Numbered from the stretch's first letter, positions 1 through 9,751 are shown. The stretch: DNA of 64,000 bases from Candidatus Enterococcus ferrettii (GCF_017377655.1 NZ_JAFREL010000064.1:1-64000); one strand, 5' to 3'. Notes: generated by a model not told the origin, from the sequence alone. Numbers and translations: made by a program.

Positions 1-90
1 TATTGACGGGGTGCGCACCACTGTTCCTGTTTTTAGGTGGGTTGACTTCTTTTTTTTAGGATATATTAAAGTGTGTCTGTCTCGGGATTT

Positions 91-285
91 TTAAGATCTG
101 CGCTGATTACTGCGCTTAGTCAACCAGTTAACAATAAAATATGCAATTGCTAAAGGAATCCCAATGCGAAAGACTAAGGACAATACGCCAGAAATCAGTG
201 GGCCGATAATTTGCAATGCCAGACTAGCGACTAGAAAAAAGCCGATGACCATTAAAATACGTACAGGAGTTGAATATGTTTTCAT
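91..285 (-). CDS. Small two-helix membrane protein, unknown function
   Basis: This encodes a 64-residue protein with two hydrophobic stretches at about residues 9-27 and 31-53, followed by a short basic tail (KRSNQRRS). That pattern fits a small inner-membrane hairpin protein with its basic end in the cytoplasm. The ATG is preceded by a purine-rich GGAAGAAGGAAG sequence. I do not recognise a family and the neighbours give no functional clue. It is read away from the HAD gene to its right. Length, start context and clear hydrophobic periodicity make it a likely real gene. Confidence 0.6.
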   Translation of the reverse strand: MKTYSTPVRILMVIGFFLVASLALQIIGPLISGVLSLVFRIGIPLAIAYFIVNWLTKRSNQRRS

Positions 286-476
286 AAGTTCTTCCTTCTT
301 CCTTTGTGTTCTTGATTATGTACAAAGTATAACAAAGGTTTTTATTGAAAACGTCCAACTTAAGACGTATTTATCGATTGGCTATTAGTAGGAGAAATTT
401 ATGGGAACGAAGCTATCCTAGGACAGTCAAATGTGCTAGAGTGTTAATTGAATGAATAAATGATGAGGTGAAAAGT

Positions 477-1166
477 ATGTTAGAGGCAATCATTTTTGAT
501 ATGGATGGGGTATTGGTCGATTCTGAATATACCTATTTTGAAAGTAAATCGACGATCTTAGAGGAAGCTGGGCATCCGGTAGAAGAGAGTTATCATTATC
601 AGTTCATGGGAACGACTGGTGAATACATGTGGCAAAAGATGAAGGAAGAATTCTCTTTGCCGTTAACCGCGAGTGACTACGTTGGAAAAATGAATCAATT
701 GCGTGAAAAAATGGTTGCGACGGATGGCGTACGTCCGATTGAGGGGGCACCAGCCTTTGTTAAAAGACTGCATGAAGCAGGGGTACCTCTGGGTGTAGCC
801 TCTTCATCGACTTTAAGGGAAATCAAAGCCAATCTGCAAGCTTTAGGAATCGCGGACTGCTTCCAAATCGTTATGAGCAGCGAAGAAGTTCCAAATTCCA
901 AACCAGCTCCTGATGTCTATTTAGAAGTTGCCCATCGCATGGGCGTAGAACCGAATAATTGTTTGGGAATTGAAGATACTAAAAATGGCAGTACAGCGGT
1001 TCACCGGGCAGGAATGGTCTGTCTAGGCTTCCACAATCCGATCTATCCGAAGCAGGACTTGCAAAAAGCGGATCGAATTGTTGAAACCTTTGAAGGATTA
1101 GATCGGGAAGCTCTGGAAAAAATTTATCAGGAAGTAAAAGGGGAAAAAGATGCAGGCAGTCATTAA
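477..1166 (+). CDS. HAD-superfamily hydrolase, beta-phosphoglucomutase-like
   Basis: The product is a 229-residue cytoplasmic haloacid-dehalogenase family enzyme. Motif I (DMDGVLVDS) lies at about residues 8-16 and holds the nucleophilic Asp. Motif II is the ASSS stretch near residue 107, motif III the Lys in SKPAPDVY, and motif IV the acidic pair in GIEDTKNG. A helical cap lies between motifs I and II, as in beta-phosphoglucomutase and small sugar-phosphate phosphatases. I use the ATG at 477, 6 nt after GAGGTG, rather than the GTG at 468 that overlaps this ribosome site. It overlaps the next gene by 17 nt, so the two are probably cotranscribed. Substrate cannot be told: mutase or phosphatase are both possible. 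Confidence 0.88.
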   Translation: MLEAIIFDMDGVLVDSEYTYFESKSTILEEAGHPVEESYHYQFMGTTGEYMWQKMKEEFSLPLTASDYVGKMNQLREKMVATDGVRPIEGAPAFVKRLHEAGVPLGVASSSTLREIKANLQALGIADCFQIVMSSEEVPNSKPAPDVYLEVAHRMGVEPNNCLGIEDTKNGSTAVHRAGMVCLGFHNPIYPKQDLQKADRIVETFEGLDREALEKIYQEVKGEKDAGSH

Positions 1167-1554
1167 TCAGCAGGAATTTATTACCGAGGGCGGCTGTAAT
1201 GCTTGTGGGTTTCAAAGCTGCGTCACGTACACGCTGCGATTAGAAAATGAAAAGACTCTTTTATTGGATGAGTACGACAATCCTTCGTTGATTACAGCGT
1301 TAGCTCTGGAAAATGGCTGGCGGCAAGAGTATGTAACAATAGGTATTGGTGAGGATGCTTTGGTTTTCAAAAAGTCGGATCAGCAGGTTGAGGTTCATGA
1401 GACAGGCTCCATGATCACCTATCAAAAACCTGGACACCGCTGTTCGATTCCGAAATGTGCAGCAGTTAAAGAAGAAGGGTTTCAACAGGTGAATCAAGTG
1501 CTGCTAGAAATCTTCTCACTGGAAGCTTATGAATTTTTAGAAGCAGTCAACTAG
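1150..1554 (+). CDS. Conserved-looking hypothetical protein, 134 aa
   Basis: A 134-residue soluble protein that starts inside the 3' end of the HAD gene with a GGGGAAAAAG ribosome site just before its ATG. It has no signal peptide or membrane helix. The N-terminal part carries a Cys pair (GGCNACGFQSC) and the C-terminal part another (HRCSIPKC), so metal or disulfide chemistry is possible but unproven. The overlap with the HAD gene argues for translational coupling and a shared role. A strong bidirectional terminator follows directly. I do not recognise the family. Confidence 0.7.
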   Translation: MQAVINQQEFITEGGCNACGFQSCVTYTLRLENEKTLLLDEYDNPSLITALALENGWRQEYVTIGIGEDALVFKKSDQQVEVHETGSMITYQKPGHRCSIPKCAAVKEEGFQQVNQVLLEIFSLEAYEFLEAVN

Positions 1555-1556
1555 AA

Positions 1557-1604
1557 AAGGCCGAAACCTTTGACGAATAATCAAGGGTTTCGGCCTTATT
1601 TTTG
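1557..1604. terminator. Bidirectional intrinsic terminator between converging genes
   Basis: A long inverted repeat (AAGGCCGAAACCTT paired with AAGGGTTTCGGCCTT) has a short loop and is followed by TATTTTT on the + strand. On the - strand it ends in CCTTTTCT. It sits between the stop of the 134-aa gene and the stop of phosphoketolase, so it can end transcription from both sides. Confidence 0.9.
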
Positions 1605-1614
1605 TGTCTTCAGT

Positions 1615-3981
1615 TTATCTTTGCAAATCTTCCCAAGTCCAGTCAGTTACATCAATTAGGTCTTTTCCTTCCGCTCGGATGTAATCATGGTGACGTTGCA
1701 AAATTTCATCCATTTCTTCTGAGAAGTCGGCAGCTTTTTCGCCATAAGCGGCATTAGCTGCGGCTTGTGCTAAGTGGAAACGGTCCATTTCGCTGTAAAC
1801 GCGCATGTCAAATGGTGTAGTAATGTCACCATTTTCACGATAGCCATGAATATACAAATGATGATTATGACGATCAAAGAAGAAATCACGAATCATGTTT
1901 TCATAGCCATGGAAAGCAAAGACTATCGGTTTATCCTTAGTAAACAAGTCATCGAATTCTTCATCACTTAACCCACGAGGGTCATTATCAGGATGACGCA
2001 ATTTCAAAATGTCGACCACATTGATAAAACGAATCTTCATTTCTGGATAATGCTTATTTAGAATGCTGACAGCAGCTAAAGCTTCCAGATTTGGTTCAGT
2101 TCCGGCAGCAGCAATAACGATGTCTGGTTCGCTGTCACCGTCTGTGCTGGCCCAGTCAATTACTTTTAAGCCTTTATCCACTAATTCCTCTGCTTCTTCA
2201 ACCGAATAGAACTGAGGACGCGGATGCTTACTAGAAACGATTAAGTTAATCACTTGTTCTTCCTGCAAGGCTTTATCCATCACTGCCATTAAAGTATTGG
2301 CATCAGCAGGCAAATATTCACGAATAAATTCGGGTTTCTTCTCAGCCAAGTGAGACAAAACACCCGGATCTTGGTGAGTGTAGCCATTATGGTCTTGCTG
2401 GAAGACTGTGGATGTTGAAATCAGATTCAAAGATGGATAATGCTTACGCCAAGGCTGATCGCTGGCTTTGCGCATCCATTTGAAATGCTGCGTCAGCATG
2501 GAATCTACCACCCGCAGGAAGGATTCGTAGCTGGCGAAGAATCCGTGACGACCAGTTAATACGTAGCCTTCCAAGAAACCTTCGGCCTGATGTTCTGATA
2601 ATTGACCATCAATTACCCGACCAACAGAAGACTGCCATTCATCCGAGCTCAACTTAGGTTCCAGCCATTGACGATTGGTTACTTCAAACACTTTGTTCAA
2701 GCGGTTGGATTTGGTTTCGTCTGGTCCAAAAATTCGGAAGTTGTCAGGGTTGTTTTTTATGATATCCCTAGCGTGACCACCGAAGACGATCATATCTTGT
2801 GCTGTAACAGCACCTGGATGTGAAGTATCTACAGCTAATGCACGCCAATCTGGCATATTCAAAGGCTTAGGATCAATTCCGCCATTGGTAATTGGATTGC
2901 TGGACATCCGTTTGATTCCTTTTGGTGAAATTTCACGAATTGAATCTATCACTGTTCCATTTTCATCAAACAATTCTTCTGGATGGTAAGATTTCAACCA
3001 ATTAACCAGTTTATCGGCATGTTCCATGTGATCGGCATCTACCGGAATAGGTACTTGATGGGCCCGGAAGGTACCCTCAATTTTTTCGCCATCCCAGCTT
3101 TCAGGACCGGTCCAGCCTTTTGGTGTCCGGAAAATGATGACAGGCCATTGCGGCATGGTTGCATCTTCAGCTTTACCTTGACGAGCTTTTGTTTGAATCG
3201 CCTTGATTTCTTCAATTACTTTATCTAAGGTTTCCGCCATGATTGGATGAACTTTCTCAGGATCGGTTCCTTCAACAAAATAAGGTTTCCAGCCCATTCC
3301 TTCAAAGTATTTCACTAAGTCTTCATTGCTTTTACGGGAAAGAATGGTAGGATTAGAAATTTTTCCGCCATTTAGATAAAGAATGGGTAAAACAGCCCCA
3401 TCATTGACCGGGTTAATGAATACATTAGAAAACCAACTGCCAGCTAATGGGCCAGTTTCTGATTCGCCATCCCCGACAACAGTTGCTGCAATGACATCAG
3501 GATTATCTAAGATCGCTCCGGTTGCATGAGAGATTGAGTAGCCTAATTCGCCGCCTTCATGAATAGAACCAGGTGTTTCCGGTGCTGCATGAGAGGCAAT
3601 CCCACCAGGAAATGAGAACATTTTGAATAAGCGTTTTAAGCCGGCTTCGTCTTGAGTAACTTCGGGATAAATTTCAGAATAGCTGCCATCTAAGTAAGAG
3701 TTAGAGACCATTACTTGGCCGCCATGTCCGGGACCTTCAATGTAGAACATGTTCAAATCATATTTATTAATGACCCGATTTAAATGAGCATAAATGAAGT
3801 TTTGGCCGGCAATGGTGCCCCAGTGTCCGATTGGATGAGCTTTAATGTCTTCTTTTTGAATGGAGCGCTTTAATAAAGGATTATCCTTTAAATAAATTTG
3901 GGCGACAGAAATATAATTGGCCGCACGCCACCAAGCGTTGAGTCGGTCGAGATATTCTTTGGAATCTACGTTTACTGTCAT
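1615..3981 (-). CDS. xpk: D-xylulose 5-phosphate / D-fructose 6-phosphate phosphoketolase
   Basis: This 788-residue enzyme has the usual phosphoketolase length. It splits xylulose 5-phosphate (and often fructose 6-phosphate) with phosphate into acetyl phosphate and glyceraldehyde 3-phosphate (or erythrose 4-phosphate), using thiamine diphosphate. Family signatures are visible: [14 protein letters not shown] near residue 150, the cofactor-binding [14 protein letters not shown] near residue 175, and [12 protein letters not shown] in the C-terminal half. The ATG follows AAAGGAGC. It is transcribed alone, away from the polyol PTS operons to its right, from a promoter at 4031-4059. Its position beside two pentitol-type PTS operons, one carrying araD, fits a role as the exit for pentose phosphates. 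Confidence 0.97.
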   Translation of the reverse strand: MTVNVDSKEYLDRLNAWWRAANYISVAQIYLKDNPLLKRSIQKEDIKAHPIGHWGTIAGQNFIYAHLNRVINKYDLNMFYIEGPGHGGQVMVSNSYLDGSYSEIYPEVTQDEAGLKRLFKMFSFPGGIASHAAPETPGSIHEGGELGYSISHATGAILDNPDVIAATVVGDGESETGPLAGSWFSNVFINPVNDGAVLPILYLNGGKISNPTILSRKSNEDLVKYFEGMGWKPYFVEGTDPEKVHPIMAETLDKVIEEIKAIQTKARQGKAEDATMPQWPVIIFRTPKGWTGPESWDGEKIEGTFRAHQVPIPVDADHMEHADKLVNWLKSYHPEELFDENGTVIDSIREISPKGIKRMSSNPITNGGIDPKPLNMPDWRALAVDTSHPGAVTAQDMIVFGGHARDIIKNNPDNFRIFGPDETKSNRLNKVFEVTNRQWLEPKLSSDEWQSSVGRVIDGQLSEHQAEGFLEGYVLTGRHGFFASYESFLRVVDSMLTQHFKWMRKASDQPWRKHYPSLNLISTSTVFQQDHNGYTHQDPGVLSHLAEKKPEFIREYLPADANTLMAVMDKALQEEQVINLIVSSKHPRPQFYSVEEAEELVDKGLKVIDWASTDGDSEPDIVIAAAGTEPNLEALAAVSILNKHYPEMKIRFINVVDILKLRHPDNDPRGLSDEEFDDLFTKDKPIVFAFHGYENMIRDFFFDRHNHHLYIHGYRENGDITTPFDMRVYSEMDRFHLAQAAANAAYGEKAADFSEEMDEILQRHHDYIRAEGKDLIDVTDWTWEDLQR

Positions 3982-4030
3982 GAGTAAAAGCTCCTTTTTT
4001 AGTATTTTTTACTATAATATAGCCACTTTC

Positions 4031-4059
4031 ACTATAGCGCGATCGCAAAAAAATGTAAA
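4031..4059 (-). promoter_or_regulatory. Sigma-70 type promoter of phosphoketolase
   Basis: On the - strand, TTTACA (4059-4054) and TATAGT (4036-4031) are separated by 17 nt, about 50 nt upstream of the phosphoketolase start. Both hexamers are close to consensus. No good cre site overlaps it. Confidence 0.65.
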
Positions 4060-4299
4060 ACAATCAGTCTCTTATTGCAGCATAGTATAGTTAAATAATG
4101 AGACTGCTTCATGGAAAAAATAGGAAGTCAGAGTACCAAGTTGCATAAAGGGTTGCCAAAAAAGTATATTGAAGAGATCAGCAGCTCTGATTTAGTCGAT
4201 TTGTTTATAAAAGAACAAACAGATGGCAAAGGAGGCTAAGGATAAAGGTCTCATGTTGCATAAAAAACACTGAATCTTTTGGGAACAACGCTGGTAGCA
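4060..4299. other. Intergenic region with no convincing gene
   Basis: Between the phosphoketolase promoter and the PRD-operon control region there is about 240 nt without a supported gene. A 42-codon reading frame at 4111-4239 has no ribosome site and no recognisable similarity. It could be a decayed remnant. Confidence 0.4.
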
Positions 4300-4314
4300 A
4301 TGTAAGCGATTTTA
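4300..4314 (+). promoter_or_regulatory. Catabolite-responsive element (cre) of first Gat-type operon
   Basis: ATGTAAGCGATTTTA matches the cre consensus WTGNAANCGNWNNCW at 14 of 15 positions. It abuts a TATAAT (4313-4318) that would serve as the -10 box for the PRD regulator gene. CcpA bound here would block initiation, giving glucose repression of the operon. Confidence 0.6.
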
Positions 4315-4344
4315 TAATAAATTGTAATTGTGAGAGGGATGGCT

Positions 4345-6414
4345 ATGAACTTAGAAAAACGAACGAATCAAATTTTTATGGAACTCATCAATAATCCACA
4401 GCTGGCTAGTAAAGCGCTGTGTGAGAAATTTGATCTTTCCCGTGGACAATTGAATTATGCATTGAAGAAAATTAATGATTCACTGCAAGATGAAAAGCTG
4501 GGGGAAATTAAGCGAACCAAAAACGGTCGCTTTATTATTCCAAATGAGACGTTGTCCTATTTTAAAGGTGGTGATGAAACGCTGGGAGAACCACAGGAGA
4601 ATTATGTGTTTTCCGGCAAGGAACGTGTCTATCTAATTGAATTGATGCTTATAAGTAAAGAGGATTATCTCTCGCTGAATCATTTTATTGATGACTTGCA
4701 GGTAAGCCGCAACACGATTTTGCGCGATTTAAAAGAAACCAACCAGGACGTCACACGGCATGATTTAGCCTTAAAGTACACGCGACAAAAAGGCTACTTC
4801 ATCGACGGAGATGAATGGAACAAAAGGCAGCTGTTATCGGATGTTTTAGGTCACTTGGCTGAGATGTATAACGGCATTAATTTCATCATTCAGTTTGCTA
4901 ATCTGGAGGTAGAAATGATTGAAACCTTTCGCAAAAGGGTGGAGATGATTGAACAGGATTTAGAGGTTCGTTTCACTGATGAGCGTTTAAAGATTTTGCC
5001 GCTGCTGATCATTTTACTGATTCGACGAGCGCAAAAGGGCAAGATGATTTCCTACAGCTTTAAGGTGAATTATCGGGAGCTGGCAGATACGAAGGAGTAC
5101 TTGGCTGCTGACCGGGTAGTATGGGATGTAGATGGCTTAAGTGAGAACGAACGAGTGTATCTGACAATGCTGCTTTTAACGACAAATCTTTCCCGAGGCG
5201 ACATCCTTTCTTTAAAGGAAATCAACAAGATGAAGGAAGCGTTGGAGGGGGTCATCGCCAACTTTGAAAAAATTGCCGGCGTGAGCTTAGAAGAAAAGGA
5301 AAAACTGCTGGACCGTCTGCTGGTTCATATGCGGCCAGCCTATTATCGGATTAAGTATCATTTAAACCTGCAAACGAAATATTATCAGGAAAATAAGGAT
5401 GCCAATTTATTTTCCCTGGTATATCTAGTTAAGGAAGCCAGCGGACCGTTAGAGGAGTTCTTTGGTCAGAAAATTCCAGATGCTGAACTATTCTTTATCT
5501 CCTTGTTTATCGGCAGTCACATTGTAGAAAGTACGAAAATTATTCATCCAGAAAATCGTAAAAAAGGTATTATCGTATGTCCTAATGGAGTCTCAATTGC
5601 TGTTCTATTGGAAAATACGTTGCGAAACTTGTTGCCGGAAATTGATTTTGTTGCTTTGATGTCAGCCCGAGAATTCTATCAGCAAGATTATGAGGCGGAC
5701 TTCATTTTCTCAGCTGTCCCTTTAAAAACGGAGAAAAAGGTATTTGTCGTCAACAGCTTTTTAACCGAACCAGAGAAAAAGCAGCTGCGGGAACGGGTGC
5801 TGCGATCAACGGCTGCGATTCAGCCAGGAGTGGTCACTCCTGAGAAGGTGTTATCGATGGTTAAAAAATATGCGACCGTTACAGATGAAGATCAGCTGTA
5901 TAGCGAATTGCTGAATTTATTCACCCCGAAGGAATCGAAAATACTGACGAAAAAAAAGCCGCATCTAATTGATTTATTGAAAGGCGAAACAATTCGAATT
6001 TTCGAAGAACCAACCGAATGGCTGACAGTTTTGGATGAACTGGCAGTACCTTTAGAAAAACACAAAGTAATCACCAAGAATTATATTGAAGCCTTGAAAA
6101 AAGAAATGCCAACCTTGCCAGCGTACACAGTTTTACGTAACCGCATCGTATTGCCACATACGGTTCCAGAAGCTGGCGCAATCGGTGTAGGTATCAGTTT
6201 GGGTATCTTGAAGCATGCACTGATCGCAGATGACGGCAGCCGAATCAAGACAGTTGTACTGTTGGGATCAAATGATAAGGATGAACACATTGATTTGATT
6301 TTTGAACTAATGAGCTTGGCAGGGGCCAAACAACTTGATCAACTTGAACAAGCTAAGAATGAAAAAGAAGTACGGGAAGCTTTAGCGAGCTTCAATAAAG
6401 ATTATTGGAGGTAA
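4345..6414 (+). CDS. PRD-containing transcriptional activator with EIIB/EIIA domains (MtlR/ManR type)
   Basis: A 689-residue PTS-controlled regulator. Visible in order: an N-terminal helix-turn-helix (CEKFDLSRGQLNYALKK), a second wHTH around residues 110-160 (LQVSRNTILRDLKE), two PTS regulation domains through the middle, an EIIB(Gat)-like domain with a candidate phospho-cysteine (IIVCPNG), and a C-terminal EIIA-like domain with its His in VLPHTVPEAG. I use the ATG at 4345, 6 nt after GAGAGGG, not the upstream GTG. It is the first gene of an operon with EIIA 4 nt downstream. By family logic it activates this operon when the EII is not taking its phosphate and when HPr phosphorylates a PRD. 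It resembles the regulator at 9807. Confidence 0.9.
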   Translation: MNLEKRTNQIFMELINNPQLASKALCEKFDLSRGQLNYALKKINDSLQDEKLGEIKRTKNGRFIIPNETLSYFKGGDETLGEPQENYVFSGKERVYLIELMLISKEDYLSLNHFIDDLQVSRNTILRDLKETNQDVTRHDLALKYTRQKGYFIDGDEWNKRQLLSDVLGHLAEMYNGINFIIQFANLEVEMIETFRKRVEMIEQDLEVRFTDERLKILPLLIILLIRRAQKGKMISYSFKVNYRELADTKEYLAADRVVWDVDGLSENERVYLTMLLLTTNLSRGDILSLKEINKMKEALEGVIANFEKIAGVSLEEKEKLLDRLLVHMRPAYYRIKYHLNLQTKYYQENKDANLFSLVYLVKEASGPLEEFFGQKIPDAELFFISLFIGSHIVESTKIIHPENRKKGIIVCPNGVSIAVLLENTLRNLLPEIDFVALMSAREFYQQDYEADFIFSAVPLKTEKKVFVVNSFLTEPEKKQLRERVLRSTAAIQPGVVTPEKVLSMVKKYATVTDEDQLYSELLNLFTPKESKILTKKKPHLIDLLKGETIRIFEEPTEWLTVLDELAVPLEKHKVITKNYIEALKKEMPTLPAYTVLRNRIVLPHTVPEAGAIGVGISLGILKHALIADDGSRIKTVVLLGSNDKDEHIDLIFELMSLAGAKQLDQLEQAKNEKEVREALASFNKDYWR

Positions 6415-6418
6415 TGAA

Positions 6419-6895
6419 ATGACGGCGGAAACCAAACTAAGCGGGTATTTGAAAACACCCCTGATTTTTGTACAGGAAGTTTACGATTCGCGGGATGAAC
6501 TGTTGGAACAGGTTTCTCAGCGGGCACTTAACCTAGGGTGGGTGCGAGAAGACTTTCTGTCACGGATTAAAGAAAGAGAGGAGACCTTCCCAACAGGTAT
6601 TCAGCTGCAAAATCTAGGTGCAGCGATCCCTCATACGGATTCGGAATGTGTCTTAAAGGAGTTTGTGGCAGTAGTAACCAATGAACGTCCGGTTGTTTTT
6701 AACAGCATGGAGGATAAAAACGTGCAGGTAAAGACCGACATTGTGTTTATCCTAGGGTTGAATCAGCCTCATGCACAATTGGAAATGCTGCAGTCGTTAA
6801 TGGGGCTCTTACAAAATGAAACCCTGTTATCAGAAATGTTATTGGCGTCAAACGAAGTATCACTATTGGAAGTCATTCAAAAAAATAATTTATAG
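6419..6895 (+). CDS. PTS galactitol-family EIIA
   Basis: A 158-residue cytoplasmic EIIA of the fructose/mannitol-like fold used by galactitol-class systems. The expected phospho-histidine lies in AAIPHTDSE after the conserved TFPTGIQL segment. It passes phosphate from HPr to the EIIB encoded next. The ATG is preceded by GGAGG. It starts 4 nt after the regulator stop and is followed by EIIB, EIIC and a dehydrogenase, a complete uptake-and-oxidation cassette for one polyol. Confidence 0.92.
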   Translation: MTAETKLSGYLKTPLIFVQEVYDSRDELLEQVSQRALNLGWVREDFLSRIKEREETFPTGIQLQNLGAAIPHTDSECVLKEFVAVVTNERPVVFNSMEDKNVQVKTDIVFILGLNQPHAQLEMLQSLMGLLQNETLLSEMLLASNEVSLLEVIQKNNL

Positions 6896-6911
6896 GATAG
6901 GGGAAAATAAA

Positions 6912-7205
6912 ATGAAAAGAAAAGTAAAAGTATTAGTCGCATGTGGAGCAGGAATTGCAACATCAACAGTAGTTATGAAAAAGGTAGAGGACTTGTTTGC
7001 CCGCAATCAGATCCCGGTAGAAATTATGCAAATTAAAATCGCGGAAGCATCAGCAAAACAGGATGAAGCGGATATTTTGATCTCAACAACGATGCTGCCG
7101 ACGGAATACAAGATTCCAGCGATCAAAGCGATGGCCTTCTTAACTGGCATTAACACGGAAAAAGTTGAGAATGAAATTTTGGAAGCTGTGAATTCATTAG
7201 ATTAA
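6912..7205 (+). CDS. PTS galactitol-family EIIB
   Basis: A 97-residue EIIB with the classic N-terminal phospho-cysteine loop (VLVACGAGIATSTVV, residues about 6-20). It takes phosphate from EIIA and gives it to the sugar during transport through EIIC. I use the ATG at 6912 after GGATAGGGG, since the longer frame would run back into EIIA. An 80-nt gap to the EIIC gene contains a small palindrome that covers the EIIC ribosome site. Confidence 0.93.
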   Translation: MKRKVKVLVACGAGIATSTVVMKKVEDLFARNQIPVEIMQIKIAEASAKQDEADILISTTMLPTEYKIPAIKAMAFLTGINTEKVENEILEAVNSLD

Positions 7206-7255
7206 TAGGGTGATAGCTGAAGGTAAATAGGAATGATTTTTACTGAAGAATTGTT

Positions 7256-7272
7256 CCTTAATATATTTAAGG
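7256..7272 (+). promoter_or_regulatory. Hairpin overlapping the EIIC ribosome site
   Basis: CCTTAA (7256-7261) can pair with TTAAGG (7267-7272) across a 5-nt loop. The 3' arm runs into the AAGGAGG ribosome site of the EIIC gene, so folding would hide part of it. The stem is only 6 bp and AU-rich, so an effect on translation is speculative. Confidence 0.3.
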
Positions 7273-7285
7273 AGGATTTAATTGA

Positions 7286-8554
7286 ATGGATAGCTTAACA
7301 AACGTCGTACAAAGTATTTTGAACATGGGTTCAAGTGTTGTGCTGCCGATTATCATGTTTATTGTGGGGATTGTCTTTCGGGTTCCACTGAAAAAAGCCA
7401 TTATTTCAGGTCTTACGGTTGGTATTGGGATGATTGGGATTAACTTAGTTATTAATTTACTAACAACAAGTGTTGGTCCTGCAGCACAGGCAATGGTTGA
7501 ACGGTTTGGGCTAAACTTAACAATCATCGACGCAGGCTGGCCAACAGTCGCAGCTGGTACTTGGGCGCAACCAATCGCAGCTGTGATGATTCCAATTATT
7601 TTGATAGTGAACCTGATCATGTTAGCAATGAACTGGACAAAGACACTGAATATCGATATTTGGAACTATTGGCACATGAGTGCGGCTGCAGCAACCGGTT
7701 ACATTGTAACAAATAATTTTCTTTTTGGCATCATCTGCGGCATTATTTATACCGTGTTTGTACAAATTATTGCTGATAAGACTGCACCAAAAATGCAAGA
7801 ATACTACGGATTAGAAGGTGTCAGCTTACCAACCGGATCAGCACAGGGCTATGCAGTTTTGGCGATTCCCATCGGATGGCTGATTGATCGTATTCCAGGA
7901 ATCAACAAATTAGATGTTAAGCCAGAAACAATTCAAAAACGTTTTGGTATTTTCGGCGAGCCAATGATTATGGGAATTATTATCGGGGTATTTTTAGGTT
8001 TGCTGGGTGGTTATGATATTGCTGGGATTCTTCAAATTGGGATGACCATGGGTGGTGTGATGTTCTTGATGCCGCGGATGGTAAAAATCTTGATGGAGGG
8101 CTTGATTCCAATTCAAGAAAGTGCTCAAAAAATGCTGCAAAGTCGTTATGGCGATCGGGAAATTTACTTAGGAATGGATGCGGCTTTAGCAACAGGCTCT
8201 CCAGCTGCATTGTCAACAGGACTGTTGATGGTACCAATCACGTTGTTCTTAGCGGTTATTTTGCCAGGAAACCGCGTATTACCGTTTGGTGATTTGGCAA
8301 CGATTCCTTTCTTTGCGGCCTTGGTTGTACCTAGTCGTAAAGGGAATATTTTGCACTCGGTTTTATCTCTAACTGTCGTAATTGCACTTGCGCTATTGAT
8401 GGCGACTGACTATGCACCAACACTAACTACAATGGCTGAGGGGATTGTTGAATTCCCAGAAGGTGCTGCTCAAATCAGTAATCTGGATACTGGCGGAAAT
8501 ATCTTGAACTGGATTTTCTTAAAATTGGCACAGTTAGTTAACTCAATCATGTAG
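7286..8554 (+). CDS. PTS galactitol-family EIIC (GatC-like permease)
   Basis: A 422-residue, strongly hydrophobic polytopic membrane protein of the GatC family, the channel component that binds the polyol outside and releases it phosphorylated inside. Characteristic features are many membrane helices, the conserved PLKKA segment near residue 32 and GDLATIPFF near residue 335. The ATG has an AAGGAGG site upstream. Placed after EIIA and EIIB and directly before a zinc dehydrogenase, it most likely carries a hexitol or pentitol. The exact substrate (galactitol, arabitol, ribitol, xylitol) cannot be told from sequence. Confidence 0.93.
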   Translation: MDSLTNVVQSILNMGSSVVLPIIMFIVGIVFRVPLKKAIISGLTVGIGMIGINLVINLLTTSVGPAAQAMVERFGLNLTIIDAGWPTVAAGTWAQPIAAVMIPIILIVNLIMLAMNWTKTLNIDIWNYWHMSAAAATGYIVTNNFLFGIICGIIYTVFVQIIADKTAPKMQEYYGLEGVSLPTGSAQGYAVLAIPIGWLIDRIPGINKLDVKPETIQKRFGIFGEPMIMGIIIGVFLGLLGGYDIAGILQIGMTMGGVMFLMPRMVKILMEGLIPIQESAQKMLQSRYGDREIYLGMDAALATGSPAALSTGLLMVPITLFLAVILPGNRVLPFGDLATIPFFAALVVPSRKGNILHSVLSLTVVIALALLMATDYAPTLTTMAEGIVEFPEGAAQISNLDTGGNILNWIFLKLAQLVNSIM

Positions 8555-8569
8555 GAGGCTTTTATACTA

Positions 8570-9628
8570 ATGAATAAAATGATGAAAGGTGTCTCAAAGC
8601 AGGCACCTGGTTACGATCAAATGGCATTTATCAACTTGGAAATACCAGAAGCAACTGATGACAAGGTATTGATCAAAGTTGCGTACACCGGCATTTGTGG
8701 ATCAGATATCCATACCTTTAAAGGTGAATACAAAAATCCAACAACTCCAGTTGTCTTGGGACATGAATTTTCCGGACAAGTCGTTGCAATTGGTGATCAA
8801 GTAAAAAAAGTAAAAGTGGGAGATCGCGTAACCAGCGAAACGACTTTTACAGTCTGTAACGAATGCGACTACTGCAAGAAAAAACAGTACAATCTATGTC
8901 CACATCGTAAAGGGATCGGTACGCAGCAAAATGGCAGCATGGCTAATTATGTTTTAGCTAGAGAAGAAAGCATTCATTTACTGCCGGATGAATTGAGTTA
9001 TGAGGGGGCGGCTATGAGTGAACCGCTAGCTTGCTGTGTCCATGCTATGTATCAAAAAAGCCGTTTGGAATTGCAGGATAAAATTATCATTATGGGCCCT
9101 GGCCCAATCGGTTTATTCCTGTTGCAAATCGCTAAAGATATCGGTGCCTTCATCATCATGACGGGTATTACCAAAGATGCGCATCGACTTGAGTTGGCAA
9201 AAAAAATGGGGGCTGATGTCGTTGTCGATACAATGAAAGAAAATCTAGCCGAGGTTGTTGAGGAAGTCACTGATGGCTATGGTGTTGATAAGGTTTATGA
9301 TGCTTCAGGAGCCTTGCCGGCTGTTAATGCCAGTTTACCGCTGATGCGCAAGCAAGGAATTTTCGTTCAAGTCGGTCTATTCAGAGACAAAATGAATGAA
9401 CTGGATTTAGAAACAATTATTCAACGAGAAATTGAGTATGTGGGCAGCCGCTCACAAAATCCTTACGACTGGCCGATTGCGATTCATCTGTTAGCCAAAG
9501 GAGCTATCCATATCGATGAAATGATTACTAAAAAATATCCGTTGGAAGAATGGCGCACCGCCTTTGATAAAGTCATGGAGGGCAATGAGATCAAGGTTAT
9601 GATCGAGTCCAATCCTGGAGAGTTTTAA
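8570..9628 (+). CDS. Zinc-dependent polyol-phosphate dehydrogenase (MDR family)
   Basis: A 352-residue medium-chain dehydrogenase. The catalytic zinc site is visible as GICGSD and GHEF in the N-terminal domain. The structural zinc lobe is intact, with four cysteines (CNECDYCKKKQYNLC). The Rossmann motif GPGPIGLF lies near residue 178. It probably oxidises the phosphorylated polyol released by the EII complex to a ketose phosphate with NAD(+). The gene ends the operon and is followed by a terminator. Relatives include galactitol-1-phosphate and arabitol-phosphate dehydrogenases. It differs from the dehydrogenase at 14659, which lacks the structural zinc cysteines. Confidence 0.9.
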   Translation: MNKMMKGVSKQAPGYDQMAFINLEIPEATDDKVLIKVAYTGICGSDIHTFKGEYKNPTTPVVLGHEFSGQVVAIGDQVKKVKVGDRVTSETTFTVCNECDYCKKKQYNLCPHRKGIGTQQNGSMANYVLAREESIHLLPDELSYEGAAMSEPLACCVHAMYQKSRLELQDKIIIMGPGPIGLFLLQIAKDIGAFIIMTGITKDAHRLELAKKMGADVVVDTMKENLAEVVEEVTDGYGVDKVYDASGALPAVNASLPLMRKQGIFVQVGLFRDKMNELDLETIIQREIEYVGSRSQNPYDWPIAIHLLAKGAIHIDEMITKKYPLEEWRTAFDKVMEGNEIKVMIESNPGEF

Positions 9629-9634
9629 TTAAAT

Positions 9635-9688
9635 AAACAGATGATTCAGAATGCCAAATGACAGGTATTTTGGATCATCTGTTTTTTT
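9635..9688 (+). terminator. Intrinsic terminator of first Gat-type operon
   Basis: AAACAGATGATTCA is matched by TGGATCATCTGTTT in an imperfect long stem followed by a run of T (9682-9688). It comes 7 nt after the dehydrogenase stop. Confidence 0.9.
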
Positions 9689-9736
9689 GGGTAAAAATAA
9701 GGGCATAATATATGGGTGAAATGAGTGCAAAACTAA

Positions 9737-9751
9737 ATGATACCGTTTACT
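9737..9751 (+). promoter_or_regulatory. cre site upstream of second PRD regulator
   Basis: ATGATACCGTTTACT matches the cre consensus at 14 of 15 positions, about 55 nt upstream of the regulator start. No clear -35/-10 pair stands out next to it. It implies CcpA control of the regulator gene. Confidence 0.5.

Noticed and set aside
347..361. cre-like TTGAAAACGTCCAAC upstream of the small membrane protein
   Set aside because: It has a mismatch in the second half and no promoter could be placed beside it, so it was not listed.
4111..4239. 42-codon + strand frame in the gap before the first PRD regulator
   Set aside because: It has no ribosome site, no promoter and no family resemblance. It is mentioned only as a possible remnant.
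7267..7620. 117-codon frame on the - strand
   Set aside because: Antisense to the GatC-like EIIC. Its hydrophobicity mirrors the membrane gene.
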